Below, piece after piece: positions 1 to 7,698 of a DNA stretch of 12,315 nt. Source of the DNA: an uncultured Rhodocyclaceae bacterium. Its GTDB lineage: Bacteria; Pseudomonadota; Gammaproteobacteria; Burkholderiales; Rhodocyclaceae. Position numbers and translations under genes: made by a program. The number at the start of each line of letters is the position of its first letter. Positions within the stretch are counted from its first letter, which is position 1. A model generated the notes under the pieces. It searched no databases. It saw only the letters and a program-made list of their open reading frames with translations, and was not told the origin of the DNA. The DNA lies in contig CAIYZZ010000290.1 of NCBI GenBank assembly GCA_903930805.1, positions 1-12,315 of the forward strand, in the 5' to 3' direction.

Positions 1-59
<59 letters not shown>

Positions 60-73
60 ACAAGAGAGCGCGC

Positions 74-102
74 ATTATACGGATGCCCTTTAGGCGTGTA
101 AA
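74..102 (-). promoter_or_regulatory. Sigma-70 promoter of tRNA-Ala with GC-rich discriminator
   Basis: On the minus strand a TTTACA -35 box (97-102) is followed by a 17-bp spacer and a perfect TATAAT -10 box (74-79). The next bases are GCGCGC, a GC-rich discriminator of the kind found at stringently controlled stable-RNA promoters. The predicted transcript start is a few bases before the mature tRNA 5' end at 59. The promoter lies wholly in the gap after the upstream dehydrogenase gene, so the tRNA is probably transcribed independently. Boxes and spacing are seen directly; stringent control is inferred. Confidence 0.8.
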
Positions 103-124
103 CCACTCCACCCGTAAAACATTT

Positions 125-1525
125 TTACAGCACCTTGCCAGGGTTCATCCGGCCATGCGGATCGATGGCGCGCTTGACCGCCCGCATCAGATCCATTTCG
201 ATGGGGTCCTTGTAGCGCAGGATTTCTTCCCGCTTTAGTTGGCCAAGGCCGTGCTCAGCGGAGATCGAGCCGTCCAGTTCATGGGCCAGATCATGCACGA
301 TGCGATTGACAGCGTCGGTTTGCGCGATGAAGGCAGCGTTGTCCTGTGTGATTGGCTTGGATTGGTTGTAGTGCAGGTTGCCGTCGCCGAGATGGCCGAA
401 GCAGACGATGCGCACCCCGGGAAAAGTGGTTTCGAGTTGGGCGTCAGCACGTTCGATAAATTCGGCGATGCGTGAGACAGGTACGGAGATGTCGTGCTTG
501 ATCGACAAGCCCTCGACCCTCTGCGCTTCGGCGATGTTTTCGCGCAGGGCCCAAAGCGCGTGCGCCTGGGTTTCGTTGCGCGTAATTGCGGCATCGGTTG
601 CCTCGCCGGCTTCGATCGCAACGGCCAGTGTGTTTTCCAACGCCGCCCCAAGGTCTGACTCCATGGTGTCGGAGAGTTCGATCAGTACTTGCCAGGGCGA
701 ACGCTCGGCCAGTGGATCGCGACTGCCGGGGATGTGCTGCAGCACCAGATCCAGCGCGGGGCGGCCCACCAGTTCGAATGCCGTCACGCGACCGCCGATT
801 TTCTCCCTGAAGTGCGTGAGCAGCGCCACTGCCTGCACCGGTGTCGCGACGGCTACCCAGGCAGTTGCACTCTGGTGTGGCCGCGAAAACAGCTTGAGGA
901 CGGCGGCTGTGATCAGCCCGAGCGTGCCTTCGGCACCGATGAACAGATGCTTCATGTCGTAGCCGGTATTGTCTTTGCGCAGGGCGCGCAAGCCATTCCA
1001 CAAGCGGCCGTCAGGTAGCACGATTTCGAGGCCGAGGCATAGCTCGCGGGCATTGCCGTAACGTAATACCTGAACGCCGCCGGCATTTGTTGCGAGGTTA
1101 CCGCCAATGGTTGCAGTGCCTTCGGCGGCGAGGGAAAGCGGGAACAGGCGGCCGGCGTTGGTGGCGGCATCCTGCACTGCGGCCAGAGTGCAGCCCGCTT
1201 CGACAGTGATCGTGTTGTTGTCGGTGTCGATGGCGCGGATGCGGTTGAGGCGAGTCAGGTTGATCACCACCTCGCCGCCAGTTGGTGTTGCACCACCACA
1301 CAAGCCAGTGTTGCCTCCCTGCGGCACGACCGCAACATCAGCGACGGCGCAGGCTTGCACCACGGCGGCAACTTCTTCGGCGTTGGCGGGTTTGGCCACG
1401 CAGAGAGGCTGGCCTGTATAGCGACCACGCCAGTCGGTGCAATAAGGCGCGATATCGAACGGCGCGGTGAGCACATGCGGCGTACCGATGCGCTGACGCA
1501 GGGTTTCCAGAAGGACGGTGTTCAT
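125..1525 (-). CDS. FAD-linked D-2-hydroxyacid dehydrogenase (GlcD / D-2-hydroxyglutarate dehydrogenase-like)
   Basis: This 466-aa flavoprotein belongs to the FAD-linked oxidase family (VAO/PCMH fold) that oxidises D-2-hydroxyacids such as D-lactate, glycolate or D-2-hydroxyglutarate to 2-oxoacids. The FAD-binding half shows [12 protein letters not shown] at residues 68-79 and [10 protein letters not shown] at 141-150. The segment [21 protein letters not shown] (about 183-203) is typical of the D-2HGDH branch. The C-terminal half has the metal/substrate motif GHLGDGNLH (377-385) and SAEHGLG (422-428). The length is normal and nothing is missing. Its ATG overlaps the rimO stop as ATGA, so translation is probably coupled to rimO. 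The physiological substrate cannot be told from sequence, and no GlcE or GlcF partner lies next to it. Confidence 0.9.
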   Translation of the reverse strand: MNTVLLETLRQRIGTPHVLTAPFDIAPYCTDWRGRYTGQPLCVAKPANAEEVAAVVQACAVADVAVVPQGGNTGLCGGATPTGGEVVINLTRLNRIRAIDTDNNTITVEAGCTLAAVQDAATNAGRLFPLSLAAEGTATIGGNLATNAGGVQVLRYGNARELCLGLEIVLPDGRLWNGLRALRKDNTGYDMKHLFIGAEGTLGLITAAVLKLFSRPHQSATAWVAVATPVQAVALLTHFREKIGGRVTAFELVGRPALDLVLQHIPGSRDPLAERSPWQVLIELSDTMESDLGAALENTLAVAIEAGEATDAAITRNETQAHALWALRENIAEAQRVEGLSIKHDISVPVSRIAEFIERADAQLETTFPGVRIVCFGHLGDGNLHYNQSKPITQDNAAFIAQTDAVNRIVHDLAHELDGSISAEHGLGQLKREEILRYKDPIEMDLMRAVKRAIDPHGRMNPGKVL

Positions 1526-2859
1526 GCGGCGGTGGCGCTCAGCGTGGCATACAGGTCATGCACATCGCAATCGGTGATCGTGACTTCGGCGAAATCGCCG
1601 ATCTCGAGATCGTGCCCGTCGCTGATATATACCAGACCGTCGATATCCGGCGCATCGCCTTCCGAGCGGGCGATGGCACCGTCCTCGTCAATGTCGTCTA
1701 TCAGCACGGTCAGCGTGCGGCCGATCCTGGCTTCGAGGCGCTGAGTGGAAATGTCTTCCTGATGCCGCATCAGGCGCATCTTGCGCTCCTCGCGCACGGC
1801 TTCGGGGAGTGCGCCCGGCAGTGCATTGGCGCTTACACCTTCGACCGGCGAATAGGCGAAGGCTCCAACGCGGTCGAGTTGGGCAGTATCAAGGAAATCG
1901 AGCAGTTCATTGAACTCGGTTTCGGTCTCGCCGGGGAAGCCGGTGATGAAGGTGCTGCGGATCGTCAGATCAGGCACGGCCTTGCGCCAAGCCGCGATGC
2001 GGTCGAGTATGCGGTCAACGTCGCCCGGCCGCTTCATCAATTTGAGGATGCGCGGGCTGGCGTGTTGGAACGGTACATCGAGATAGGGCAACAGTTTTCC
2101 TTCTGCCATCAGTGGCAGCAGGTCGTCGACGCTCGGATACGGGTATACGTAATGCAGTCGTACCCACAGGCCGAGCTCGCCCAGTTCCTTGCAGAGTTCG
2201 TAAAGCCGGGTTTTTACCGGCTTGCCGCCGGAAAATCCCGTGCGGTATTTGACATCAACGCCGTAGGCACTGGTGTCCTGCGAAATGATGAGCAGTTCCC
2301 TGACCCCGGCTTCTGCCAGCGTTTCAGCTTCTTTGAGCACCTCACCGATGGGGCGTGAAACCAGGTCGCCGCGCAATGCGGGGATGATGCAGAAACTGCA
2401 ACGATGGTTGCAGCCTTCGGAAATCTTGAGATAGGCGTAATGATCGGGCGTAAGCCGTATGCCCTGTGGTGGCACCAGATCGACGAAAGGATCATGCACT
2501 GGTGGCAGGTGGGCATGCACCGCCTCCATCACTTCCGCCAGCGCGTGTGGGCCGGTGACAGCCAGCACGCTGGGATGGGTGTCGCGCACCACATTACCCT
2601 TGGCGCCGAGGCAACCCGTCACAATGACCTTGCCATTTTCGGCGAGTGCTTCGCCAATGGCATCGAGGGACTCTTCTACTGCGGCATCAATGAAGCCGCA
2701 GGTATTGACGACGACCAGATCGGCGCCGTCATAGCTGCCCGTTATCTCGTAACCCTCGGCACGCAGCCGGGTAAGAATCTGCTCGGCATCACTGGCGGCC
2801 TTCGGGCAGCCCAGCGAGACAAATCCGACGCGCGGGCTGCGAGATTTTCTCGGTGGCAC
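1522..2859 (-). CDS. rimO: Ribosomal protein S12 methylthiotransferase RimO
   Basis: This 445-aa radical-SAM enzyme methylthiolates a conserved aspartate of ribosomal protein S12. The N-terminal MTTase domain opens with [15 protein letters not shown] and carries cluster cysteines at about residues 18, 54 and 83. The radical-SAM CxxxCxxC motif reads CNHRCSFC (Cys150, 154, 157). A TRAM-like domain ends the protein. The SLGCPK signature and the absence of tRNA-type features separate it from MiaB. The start is GTG at 2859, sharing its G with the phaR stop TAG; no ATG is available nearby and homologous sequence begins about ten residues in. It lies between phaR and the FAD dehydrogenase in an overlapping unit, so expression is probably coupled to phaR. 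Confidence 0.95.
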   Translation of the reverse strand: MPPRKSRSPRVGFVSLGCPKAASDAEQILTRLRAEGYEITGSYDGADLVVVNTCGFIDAAVEESLDAIGEALAENGKVIVTGCLGAKGNVVRDTHPSVLAVTGPHALAEVMEAVHAHLPPVHDPFVDLVPPQGIRLTPDHYAYLKISEGCNHRCSFCIIPALRGDLVSRPIGEVLKEAETLAEAGVRELLIISQDTSAYGVDVKYRTGFSGGKPVKTRLYELCKELGELGLWVRLHYVYPYPSVDDLLPLMAEGKLLPYLDVPFQHASPRILKLMKRPGDVDRILDRIAAWRKAVPDLTIRSTFITGFPGETETEFNELLDFLDTAQLDRVGAFAYSPVEGVSANALPGALPEAVREERKMRLMRHQEDISTQRLEARIGRTLTVLIDDIDEDGAIARSEGDAPDIDGLVYISDGHDLEIGDFAEVTITDCDVHDLYATLSATAA

Positions 2860-3428
2860 TATTTTTTCTTCTCAACAGCCTTTTCTGGCGCTTCCTGGCC
2901 CGGTAACTGGAAACCGGTAAACACCTTGCGGGTCTGCTCTTGAATGCTTTCCTGCATCTGGTGGAACATTTTCTGGCTCTGTTCGACGTAGGTGCCCATC
3001 ATGCTCTGCATGGCCGGCCCCTGAAAATTGAGAAACTGCGCCCACATGTCTTTGCTCATTGCCGGGTTGTTAACACCGTAGAGCGAAGTGGCCTGTTCTT
3101 GTAGCTTTTTCTGCATGTCAGTGAAGGCGCTGATATTGTTTTCGAGATACTGGCCCATCATGCCCTGCATGGCATTGCCATAGAAGCGAATCATTTGCGC
3201 CAGGATGTCGGATGAGAACATCGGCGTTCCACCGGCTTCTTCCTCAAGGATGATCTGTAGCAGGATGCTGCGAGTCAAATCGTCGCCCGACTTGGCATCC
3301 ACCACCCTGAATTCTTCGTGCTTCAGTACCAGTTCCTTGACGTCGACCACCGTTATGTAAGTGCTGGTGCGAGTGTCGTAAAGACGGCGATTCGGATATT
3401 TTTTGATGAGACGGACCGCTTCGGTCAT
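2859..3428 (-). CDS. phaR: Polyhydroxyalkanoate synthesis regulator PhaR
   Basis: This 189-aa protein is a PHA-responsive DNA-binding repressor. In this family PhaR represses phasin and pha genes until nascent polymer titrates it away. The N-terminal domain (about residues 1-60) carries the hallmark [20 protein letters not shown]. Two PHB-accumulation repeats follow, each with a 'GxxMQxMMGxYxE' core ([13 protein letters not shown] and [13 protein letters not shown]). A Lys/Glu-rich tail ends the protein. I chose the ATG at 3428 because homology begins at [13 protein letters not shown]; the reading frame stays open to 3590 but that extension runs into the phaB stop region and has no family similarity. 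The ribosome binding site contains a run of nine Gs. The gene lies 80 bp behind phaB and overlaps rimO by one base. Confidence 0.95.
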   Translation of the reverse strand: MTEAVRLIKKYPNRRLYDTRTSTYITVVDVKELVLKHEEFRVVDAKSGDDLTRSILLQIILEEEAGGTPMFSSDILAQMIRFYGNAMQGMMGQYLENNISAFTDMQKKLQEQATSLYGVNNPAMSKDMWAQFLNFQGPAMQSMMGTYVEQSQKMFHQMQESIQEQTRKVFTGFQLPGQEAPEKAVEKKK

Positions 3429-3435
3429 GTTGTTT

Positions 3436-3444
3436 CCCCCCCCC
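3436..3444 (-). promoter_or_regulatory. Homopolymeric G9 tract in the phaR ribosome binding site
   Basis: The bases before the phaR ATG read, on the minus strand, TCGA then nine G, then AAACAAC and ATG. The purine-rich tract is the only Shine-Dalgarno candidate. Runs of eight or more Gs are known slippage sites, so tract length, and therefore SD spacing, could vary between cells. The tract is seen directly; length variation is inferred. Confidence 0.6.
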
Positions 3445-3489
3445 TCGATATTCCCGGCGCCACCCGTTGCACACTTGTGAGTACTTGTG

Positions 3490-3505
3490 GCAACGCCGGA
3501 GTTGC
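3490..3505 (-). promoter_or_regulatory. Inverted repeat in the phaB-phaR gap
   Basis: GCAAC (3490-3494) and GTTGC (3501-3505) form a perfect 5-bp inverted repeat around a 6-nt centre, four bases downstream of the phaB stop codon. The surroundings are rich in TTGC/GCAA and TGCA motifs, which resemble the TGC-rich sites reported for PhaR binding. It may be a PhaR autoregulatory operator or a weak processing or attenuation hairpin. No convincing -35/-10 pair is visible in this 80-bp gap. Confidence 0.3.
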
Positions 3506-3508
3506 AAC

Positions 3509-4252
3509 TTACTGCAAATACAGGCCGCCGTTGATGTTGAGCGTGGCGCCAGTCATGTAGCCGGCCAGATCGGAGGCCAGATACGAACACAGGGCACCCA
3601 TTTCTTCCGGCTTGGCCAGACGCTTCATCGGGATGGTGTCGACGATGCTCTTCAGCACGTCTTCGCGGATCGCCATTACCATCTTGGTGGCAACATAGCC
3701 GGGGGCGATGGCGTTAACCGTGACGCCCTTGGTGGCGAGTTCCTGTGCCAGCGCCTTGGTGAAGCCGATCACGCCGGCCTTGGCAGCCGAGTAGTTGGAT
3801 TGGCCAGCTTGGCCCTTGACGCCGTTGACTGAAGAGATGTTGATAATGCGGCCCCAGCCGCGCGCGGCCATGTTGGCGGAGACCTGCTTGGTCATGTTGA
3901 ACAGGCTGGTGAGGTTGGTGGAAATCACCGCGTCCCACTGGTCCTTTTCCATCTTGGCAAACATCTTGTCGCGGGTGATGCCGGCGTTGTTGACCAGGAT
4001 ATCGACCGGGCCGGCCTTGGCTTCGGCTTCGGTGACCATCGCCTGGCAGGAAGCCAGATCGGCCACATCGCCGGCGACGCAGATGAAGTCCTTGAAGCCG
4101 GCGGCTGCCATTTCCTTCAGCCACTCGTCCTTGTTGTCGAATTGCGGATGGTAAGCGGCGACGACCTTATGGCCATCCTTGGCAAAAGCCTGGCAAATGG
4201 CGGTGCCGAGGCCACCCATGGCGCCGGTGACGAAAGCTACGCGTTGAGTCAT
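3509..4252 (-). CDS. phaB: Acetoacetyl-CoA reductase PhaB (NADPH-dependent)
   Basis: This 247-aa short-chain dehydrogenase/reductase reduces acetoacetyl-CoA to (R)-3-hydroxybutyryl-CoA, the monomer for PHA synthesis. The nucleotide-binding TGAMGGLGTA motif is at residues 9-18 and NNAGITRD at about 88-95. The catalytic tetrad is Asn113, Ser140, Tyr154 and Lys158 (YSAAK). The C-terminus TGATLNINGGLYLQ is typical of PhaB. FabG is the main alternative, but position directly after phaC and before phaR favours PhaB. The ATG at 4252 is preceded by a GAAAGGA Shine-Dalgarno. The 72-bp gap to phaC has no clear terminator, so phaC and phaB are probably co-transcribed. The ketolase gene phaA, often between them, is absent. 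Confidence 0.94.
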   Translation of the reverse strand: MTQRVAFVTGAMGGLGTAICQAFAKDGHKVVAAYHPQFDNKDEWLKEMAAAGFKDFICVAGDVADLASCQAMVTEAEAKAGPVDILVNNAGITRDKMFAKMEKDQWDAVISTNLTSLFNMTKQVSANMAARGWGRIINISSVNGVKGQAGQSNYSAAKAGVIGFTKALAQELATKGVTVNAIAPGYVATKMVMAIREDVLKSIVDTIPMKRLAKPEEMGALCSYLASDLAGYMTGATLNINGGLYLQ

Positions 4253-4324
4253 GATTTTCCTTTCAGTGCTCGTGGTTGATGGTGTAAGAGTATTTCTCCC
4301 GGGCTCTTGTAGCTGGCCCTGATT

Positions 4325-5938
4325 TCATGCCTTTTCTTTTACATAGCGACCGGGTGCAGGCTCACCCGGCGAATATTTCTTGTTGCCCATGCGCCCGCGC
4401 GCCGGTACCTCACCGTCGGCAAATTGCTTGAGCCAGTCGGCCCAGCGTTGCCACCAGCTGCCCTTGACCTCGGTGGCGGTAGCCAGCCATTCGTCCGAAT
4501 TTGCGGTGGTGCTGTCGTTGATCCAGTGGCTGCGCTTGTTCTTGGCGGCAGGGTTGATTACGCCCGCGATATGCCCGGAAGCGCCGAGCACGAAGGTGGA
4601 GGATGTGGCAGGGCCACCCAGCAGCTTGCGGCCGAGATAGGACGATTGCCAGGGCACGATGTGGTCTTCGCGCGTGGCGAGGATGAAGTGCGGCATATCG
4701 ACGCGGCCGAGATCGGCACGTGTGCTGCACATCACCAGTTTGCCGGGTTCGCGCAGGCTGTTCTCCAGGTACAGATTGCGCAGATACCAGGCAGCAAATG
4801 GCCCCGGCAGGTTGGTCGAATCGCCGTTCCAATAGAGCAGGTCGAAGGCGGTCGGCTTGTTGCCCTTGAGGTAATTGCCGACGACGTACTGCCAGATCAG
4901 GTCGTTGGCGCGCAGCGCAGAAAATGTGGTGGAAAGTTCCTTGGCGGTCAGCAGGCCGCCCTTGCCGATGGTCGTTTCGCGCTGCGCCACCGAGTTTTCA
5001 TCAACGAAACAGCCGATCTCGCCCGTATCGGTAAAGTCGAGCAGGGTGGTCAGCAAGGTCAGCGAAGCCACCGGATCTTCGCCGCGCGCCTTGGCTACAG
5101 CCAGCGCGGATGAAAGGATGGTGCCGCCAACGCAGAAGCCCAGCGCATTGATCTGTGGAGTGCCGCAAATTTCCTGCACGATGCGGATGGCGGTGAGCGG
5201 ACCGTGCTCCAGATAATCATCCCAGGTCAGGTGGCCCTGCTCAGCCTGCGGATTGCGCCAAGAGACGAGGAAGACCGTCTGTCCCTGCGACACGGCGTAA
5301 CGGACAAACGAGTTTTCCGGCTGCAGGTCGAGGATGTAATACTTGTTGATGCAGGGTGGCACGATCAGGAAAGGCCGGTGCGCCACGCTGTCGGTCAGCG
5401 GGGCGTATTGCAATAGCTGGAACAGATCGTTCTCGAACACCACTGCGCCCGGGGTTGTCGCCAGGTTGCGACCGACTTCGAAGGCGCTGTCGTCGGTCAT
5501 CGAGATGCGGCCTTTTTCGAGATCGCCGAGCAGATTCTGCAGACCAAGCTTGATGCTTTCGCCCTTGGTTTCGAGAGCTTTCTGGATGAATTCCGGGTTG
5601 GTGGCAGCGAAATTGGAAGGCGCCATGGCATCGACGAACTGGCGGGTAGCGAACTGCATCCGGTTTTTTGTCAGAACGTCGGCAGCCGGTGCGACATCGG
5701 CCATTTTTTTCAGGTAGCTGGCATTCAGCAGGTAAGCCTGATGCAAATAGTCGTAGATCGGACTTTCCGCCCAGGCCGGATGGCCGAAGCGTTTGTCACC
5801 AGGCTCGGCCTGCACCATGGGGGCTGTGGCTTCCCCAGGTTTGCGCTGGAGCATTGACTGCCAGAGGACGGCATGTCTCTGATGCCATTCCTGCTGCAAG
5901 GCAGCCAACGCGCTATTGGAATCTTGGGGAGTCGTCAT
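4325..5938 (-). CDS. phaC: Class I polyhydroxyalkanoate synthase PhaC
   Basis: This 537-aa enzyme polymerises (R)-3-hydroxyacyl-CoA into PHA at the granule surface. It has the N-terminal PhaC domain and an alpha/beta-hydrolase core. The lipase-like box GFCVGG holds the nucleophile Cys269. The other catalytic residues are Asp425 in REDHIVPW and His456 in GASGHIAG. A long single subunit without PhaE or PhaR-subunit partners indicates class I. The ATG at 5938 was chosen because it has an AGAAGAGA ribosome binding site and the family-like start MTTPQ. The open frame continues 25 codons upstream but that stretch overlaps the promoter. It is somewhat shorter at the N-terminus than the roughly 590-aa Cupriavidus enzyme, a region known to vary. 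phaB follows. Confidence 0.95.
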   Translation of the reverse strand: MTTPQDSNSALAALQQEWHQRHAVLWQSMLQRKPGEATAPMVQAEPGDKRFGHPAWAESPIYDYLHQAYLLNASYLKKMADVAPAADVLTKNRMQFATRQFVDAMAPSNFAATNPEFIQKALETKGESIKLGLQNLLGDLEKGRISMTDDSAFEVGRNLATTPGAVVFENDLFQLLQYAPLTDSVAHRPFLIVPPCINKYYILDLQPENSFVRYAVSQGQTVFLVSWRNPQAEQGHLTWDDYLEHGPLTAIRIVQEICGTPQINALGFCVGGTILSSALAVAKARGEDPVASLTLLTTLLDFTDTGEIGCFVDENSVAQRETTIGKGGLLTAKELSTTFSALRANDLIWQYVVGNYLKGNKPTAFDLLYWNGDSTNLPGPFAAWYLRNLYLENSLREPGKLVMCSTRADLGRVDMPHFILATREDHIVPWQSSYLGRKLLGGPATSSTFVLGASGHIAGVINPAAKNKRSHWINDSTTANSDEWLATATEVKGSWWQRWADWLKQFADGEVPARGRMGNKKYSPGEPAPGRYVKEKA

Positions 5939-5971
5939 GCGGTTTCTCTTCTGTCGGGGGTGAAAGGTGAG

Positions 5972-6000
5972 ATTTTGCAATGCAGCATAGCTGCTGTCAA
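5972..6000 (-). promoter_or_regulatory. phaC promoter
   Basis: On the minus strand a perfect TTGACA -35 box (5995-6000) is followed by a 17-bp spacer and CAAAAT (5972-5977), which matches the -10 consensus at four of six positions. Transcription would start near 5965, about 27 nt before the phaC ATG. It lies in the short gap after the pgeF stop at 6024, so phaC can be transcribed apart from rluD-pgeF. A palindrome fills most of the spacer. Confidence 0.7.
5982..5994. promoter_or_regulatory. Palindromic operator candidate inside the phaC promoter spacer
   Basis: GCAGC and GCTGC form a perfect 5-bp inverted repeat with a 3-nt centre. They sit immediately downstream of the -35 box and inside the -35/-10 spacer. 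Next to it, on the minus strand, CTGCATTGCA resembles the CTGC(N3-4)GCAG sites I recall for alphaproteobacterial PhaR. A protein bound here would block RNA polymerase, and PhaR, encoded downstream, is the obvious candidate. The palindrome is seen; the binding protein is inferred. Confidence 0.45.
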
Positions 6001-6023
6001 TGTGGGCATACACCCAGTTTTAT

Positions 6024-6752
6024 TCATGAGAGCCAGATCAGGCTGGCCATGCGGCCGGTGGTGCCGTCGCGGCGATAGGAATAAAAACGTTTCTTGTCGC
6101 GCACCGTGCAAAAGTCGGCGCTAGCGGTACGGCTTATGCCGAGCGCGGCCAGCCGCTGCCGCGCGAGCAAGTAGATATCGCATAGCCATTTACCCTCGGT
6201 TTGTGCCGCGAAGGCTGCGGTTGCTTGTATGTCGTGAGCGACAAAGGTCGCTCGCACCTCATCGCCCACTTCAAAATTGAGTGGCCCGATGGCGGGTCCC
6301 AGCCAAGCCAGCAGTTGCTCACCCGACACACCCATTGACATGACGGTCGACTCGATCACCCCGGCGGCCAGCCCGCGCCAACCTGCGTGGGCGGCTGCCA
6401 CGACCGTTCCGGCCTCATCGCAGAGTAGCACCGGCAAGCAGTCGGCAGTCAATACCGCACAGACCATGCCGGGCGCATGCGTGAAAGCCGCATCTGCCAA
6501 TTCGTTGCTGGCGGAACGTTGTGCGTCTAAACACCCGATGCCATGTACCTGCTTGAGCCAAAGCGGTTCAGCGGGAAGATGTTGGCGCAAGCGGCGGCGA
6601 TTTTCGGTAACTGCTGCCGCAGCGTCGCCCACATGATTGCCGAGATTGAAACTGTCCCACGGCGCTGCGCTCACACCGCCGCTGCGCGTCGTTACCAGCG
6701 CATGCACGTTGGTGGGCGCATCCCAGTCGGGAATGATGAAGTCACTCGTCAC
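6024..6752 (-). CDS. pgeF: PgeF / YfiH-family multicopper-type oxidoreductase (LACC1 family)
   Basis: This 242-aa protein belongs to the YfiH/YlmD/LACC1 family. In E. coli PgeF acts in peptidoglycan editing, and related proteins have purine nucleoside phosphorylase or laccase-like activity. Metal-site residues are His70 in KQVHG, Cys105 in TADCLPVL and His122 in AAAHAGWRG. The C-terminal SYRRDGTTGRMASLIW is the family hallmark. I chose GTG at 6752 because it starts the protein at the same point as E. coli YfiH (243 aa) and gives an 11-nt overlap with the rluD stop. An ATG nine bases earlier is the alternative. Residues about 209-215 (TASADFC) are encoded by a dispersed 17-nt repeat and differ from the Gly-rich residues I recall in relatives; total length is unchanged. 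Confidence 0.92.
   Translation of the reverse strand: MTSDFIIPDWDAPTNVHALVTTRSGGVSAAPWDSFNLGNHVGDAAAAVTENRRRLRQHLPAEPLWLKQVHGIGCLDAQRSASNELADAAFTHAPGMVCAVLTADCLPVLLCDEAGTVVAAAHAGWRGLAAGVIESTVMSMGVSGEQLLAWLGPAIGPLNFEVGDEVRATFVAHDIQATAAFAAQTEGKWLCDIYLLARQRLAALGISRTASADFCTVRDKKRFYSYRRDGTTGRMASLIWLS
6110..6126 (+). repeat. Dispersed 17-nt motif, copy 1 (inside pgeF)
   Basis: AAAAGTCGGCGCTAGCG differs from the other three copies at one base (A for G at position 14). The flank GTACGGCTTAT extends the similarity through a shared CGGC. It is antisense to pgeF and is read there as ASADF. Confidence 0.85.
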
Positions 6753-7698
6753 GCAGTTCATCCAGCAAGGTAGCGAAGTCTTCCGGCAGCGGCGATTTCC
6801 ATGACATCTCTGTACCATCGTTCGGATGTACCAGTTCCAGCCGGCAGGCGTGCAGTGCCTGGCGCAGGAAAGCATCGAGGGCCGCGTCGCCGCACTTTGT
6901 CTTGCCATAGACCGGGTCGCCCACGAGTGGGTGCTTGATACTCGCCATGTGTACGCGGATTTGGTGGGTGCGCCCGGTTTCGAGCTGGCACTCGACCAAC
7001 GTACAGTGGTCGAAATGTTCTTTTATGAGGTAGTGGGTGCGCGCCTCCTTGCCACCATATTTCAATACTGCCATCTTGGTGCGTTGTACCGGGTGGCGGC
7101 CCAGTGGCGCATCCACCGTGCCGTCACGCAACACCGTGCCATGCACCAGCGCAAGGTAGTGACGTTTCACCGTGCGTGCCTGCAACTGGCGTACCAGATC
7201 GGTTTGCGCCACCAGGGTCTTGGCGACGACGAGCAGGCCGGAAGTCTCCTTGTCGAGCCGATGCACGATGCCGGCGCGCGGCACCCCAGCCAGTGCCGGC
7301 GCATGATGCAGCAGCGCATTCATCAGCGTGCCGTTGGCGTTGCCATTGCCCGGGTGCACCACCAGCCCGGCAGGTTTGTCGATGACGATCAGCGTTTCAT
7401 CCTCAAAAACGATGGGGAGCGCAATATTCTCTGCTGCATCGGAAAAAGTCGGCGCTGGCGGGACGGCTATTGAGAGATGCTCTCCGCCCCAGACCTTGTG
7501 TTTGGCGGCGGTGGTCACCCCGTCAAGGTGGATTAGCCCATCCTTGAGCCAAGCCTGTAACCGACTGCGTGAATGTTCGGGCAGCAGCCGGGCCAATGCA
7601 GCGTCCAGTCGCAAGCCGGCGCATTCAGGCGGAACCATTATTTCCGCTGGGCTATAATCGGCCGAACTTTCTTGACTCACTTGGAATTGGCTCATCAT
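6742..7698 (-). CDS. rluD: 23S rRNA pseudouridine synthase RluD
   Basis: This protein is about 318 aa and isomerises uridines 1911, 1915 and 1917 in helix 69 of 23S rRNA. An S4 RNA-binding domain (about residues 21-75, core LRLDAALARLLPEHSRSRLQAWL) precedes the RluA-family catalytic domain. The catalytic aspartate is Asp149 in GIVHRLDKETSGL, and the RTHQIRVHM motif lies further on. The start is uncertain. Tandem ATGs at 7698 and 7695 have a GGGAAG ribosome binding site about 11 nt upstream of the first. The ATG at 7638 would match the shorter E. coli N-terminus and leave room for the bamD promoter. It overlaps pgeF by 11 nt at its 3' end and is divergent from bamD. Confidence 0.93.
   Translation of the reverse strand: MMSQFQVSQESSADYSPAEIMVPPECAGLRLDAALARLLPEHSRSRLQAWLKDGLIHLDGVTTAAKHKVWGGEHLSIAVPPAPTFSDAAENIALPIVFEDETLIVIDKPAGLVVHPGNGNANGTLMNALLHHAPALAGVPRAGIVHRLDKETSGLLVVAKTLVAQTDLVRQLQARTVKRHYLALVHGTVLRDGTVDAPLGRHPVQRTKMAVLKYGGKEARTHYLIKEHFDHCTLVECQLETGRTHQIRVHMASIKHPLVGDPVYGKTKCGDAALDAFLRQALHACRLELVHPNDGTEMSWKSPLPEDFATLLDELRDE
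7444..7460 (+). repeat. Dispersed 17-nt motif, copy 2 (inside rluD)
   Basis: This copy is a perfect AAAAGTCGGCGCTGGCG, preceded by one more A and followed by GGACGGCTAT. It is antisense to rluD between the S4 and catalytic domains, where it is read in a different frame from copies 1 and 3 (as PPAPTF). Confidence 0.9.
7653..7658 (+). promoter_or_regulatory. Candidate -10 box for bamD
   Basis: A perfect TATAAT lies 38 bp before the bamD ATG, inside the 5' end of rluD if the longer rluD start is used. No good TTGACA-like -35 box is found 16-18 bp upstream. A GGAACC at 7631-7636 resembles a sigma-E -35 element, but a matching -10 is not evident. Confidence 0.45.

Noticed and set aside
114..128. 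GTAAAA-CAT-TTTTAC inverted repeat at the dehydrogenase stop as a terminator
   Set aside because: The 6-bp stem is almost all A-T with a 3-nt loop and no following T run; too weak to call a terminator.
1558..2358. 266-codon open frame antisense to rimO
   Set aside because: It is the mirror of a well-supported rimO; no domain or ribosome binding site was seen.
3429..3590. N-terminal extension of phaR
   Set aside because: The extra residues run into the phaB stop region, have no PhaR similarity and lie upstream of the G-rich ribosome binding site.
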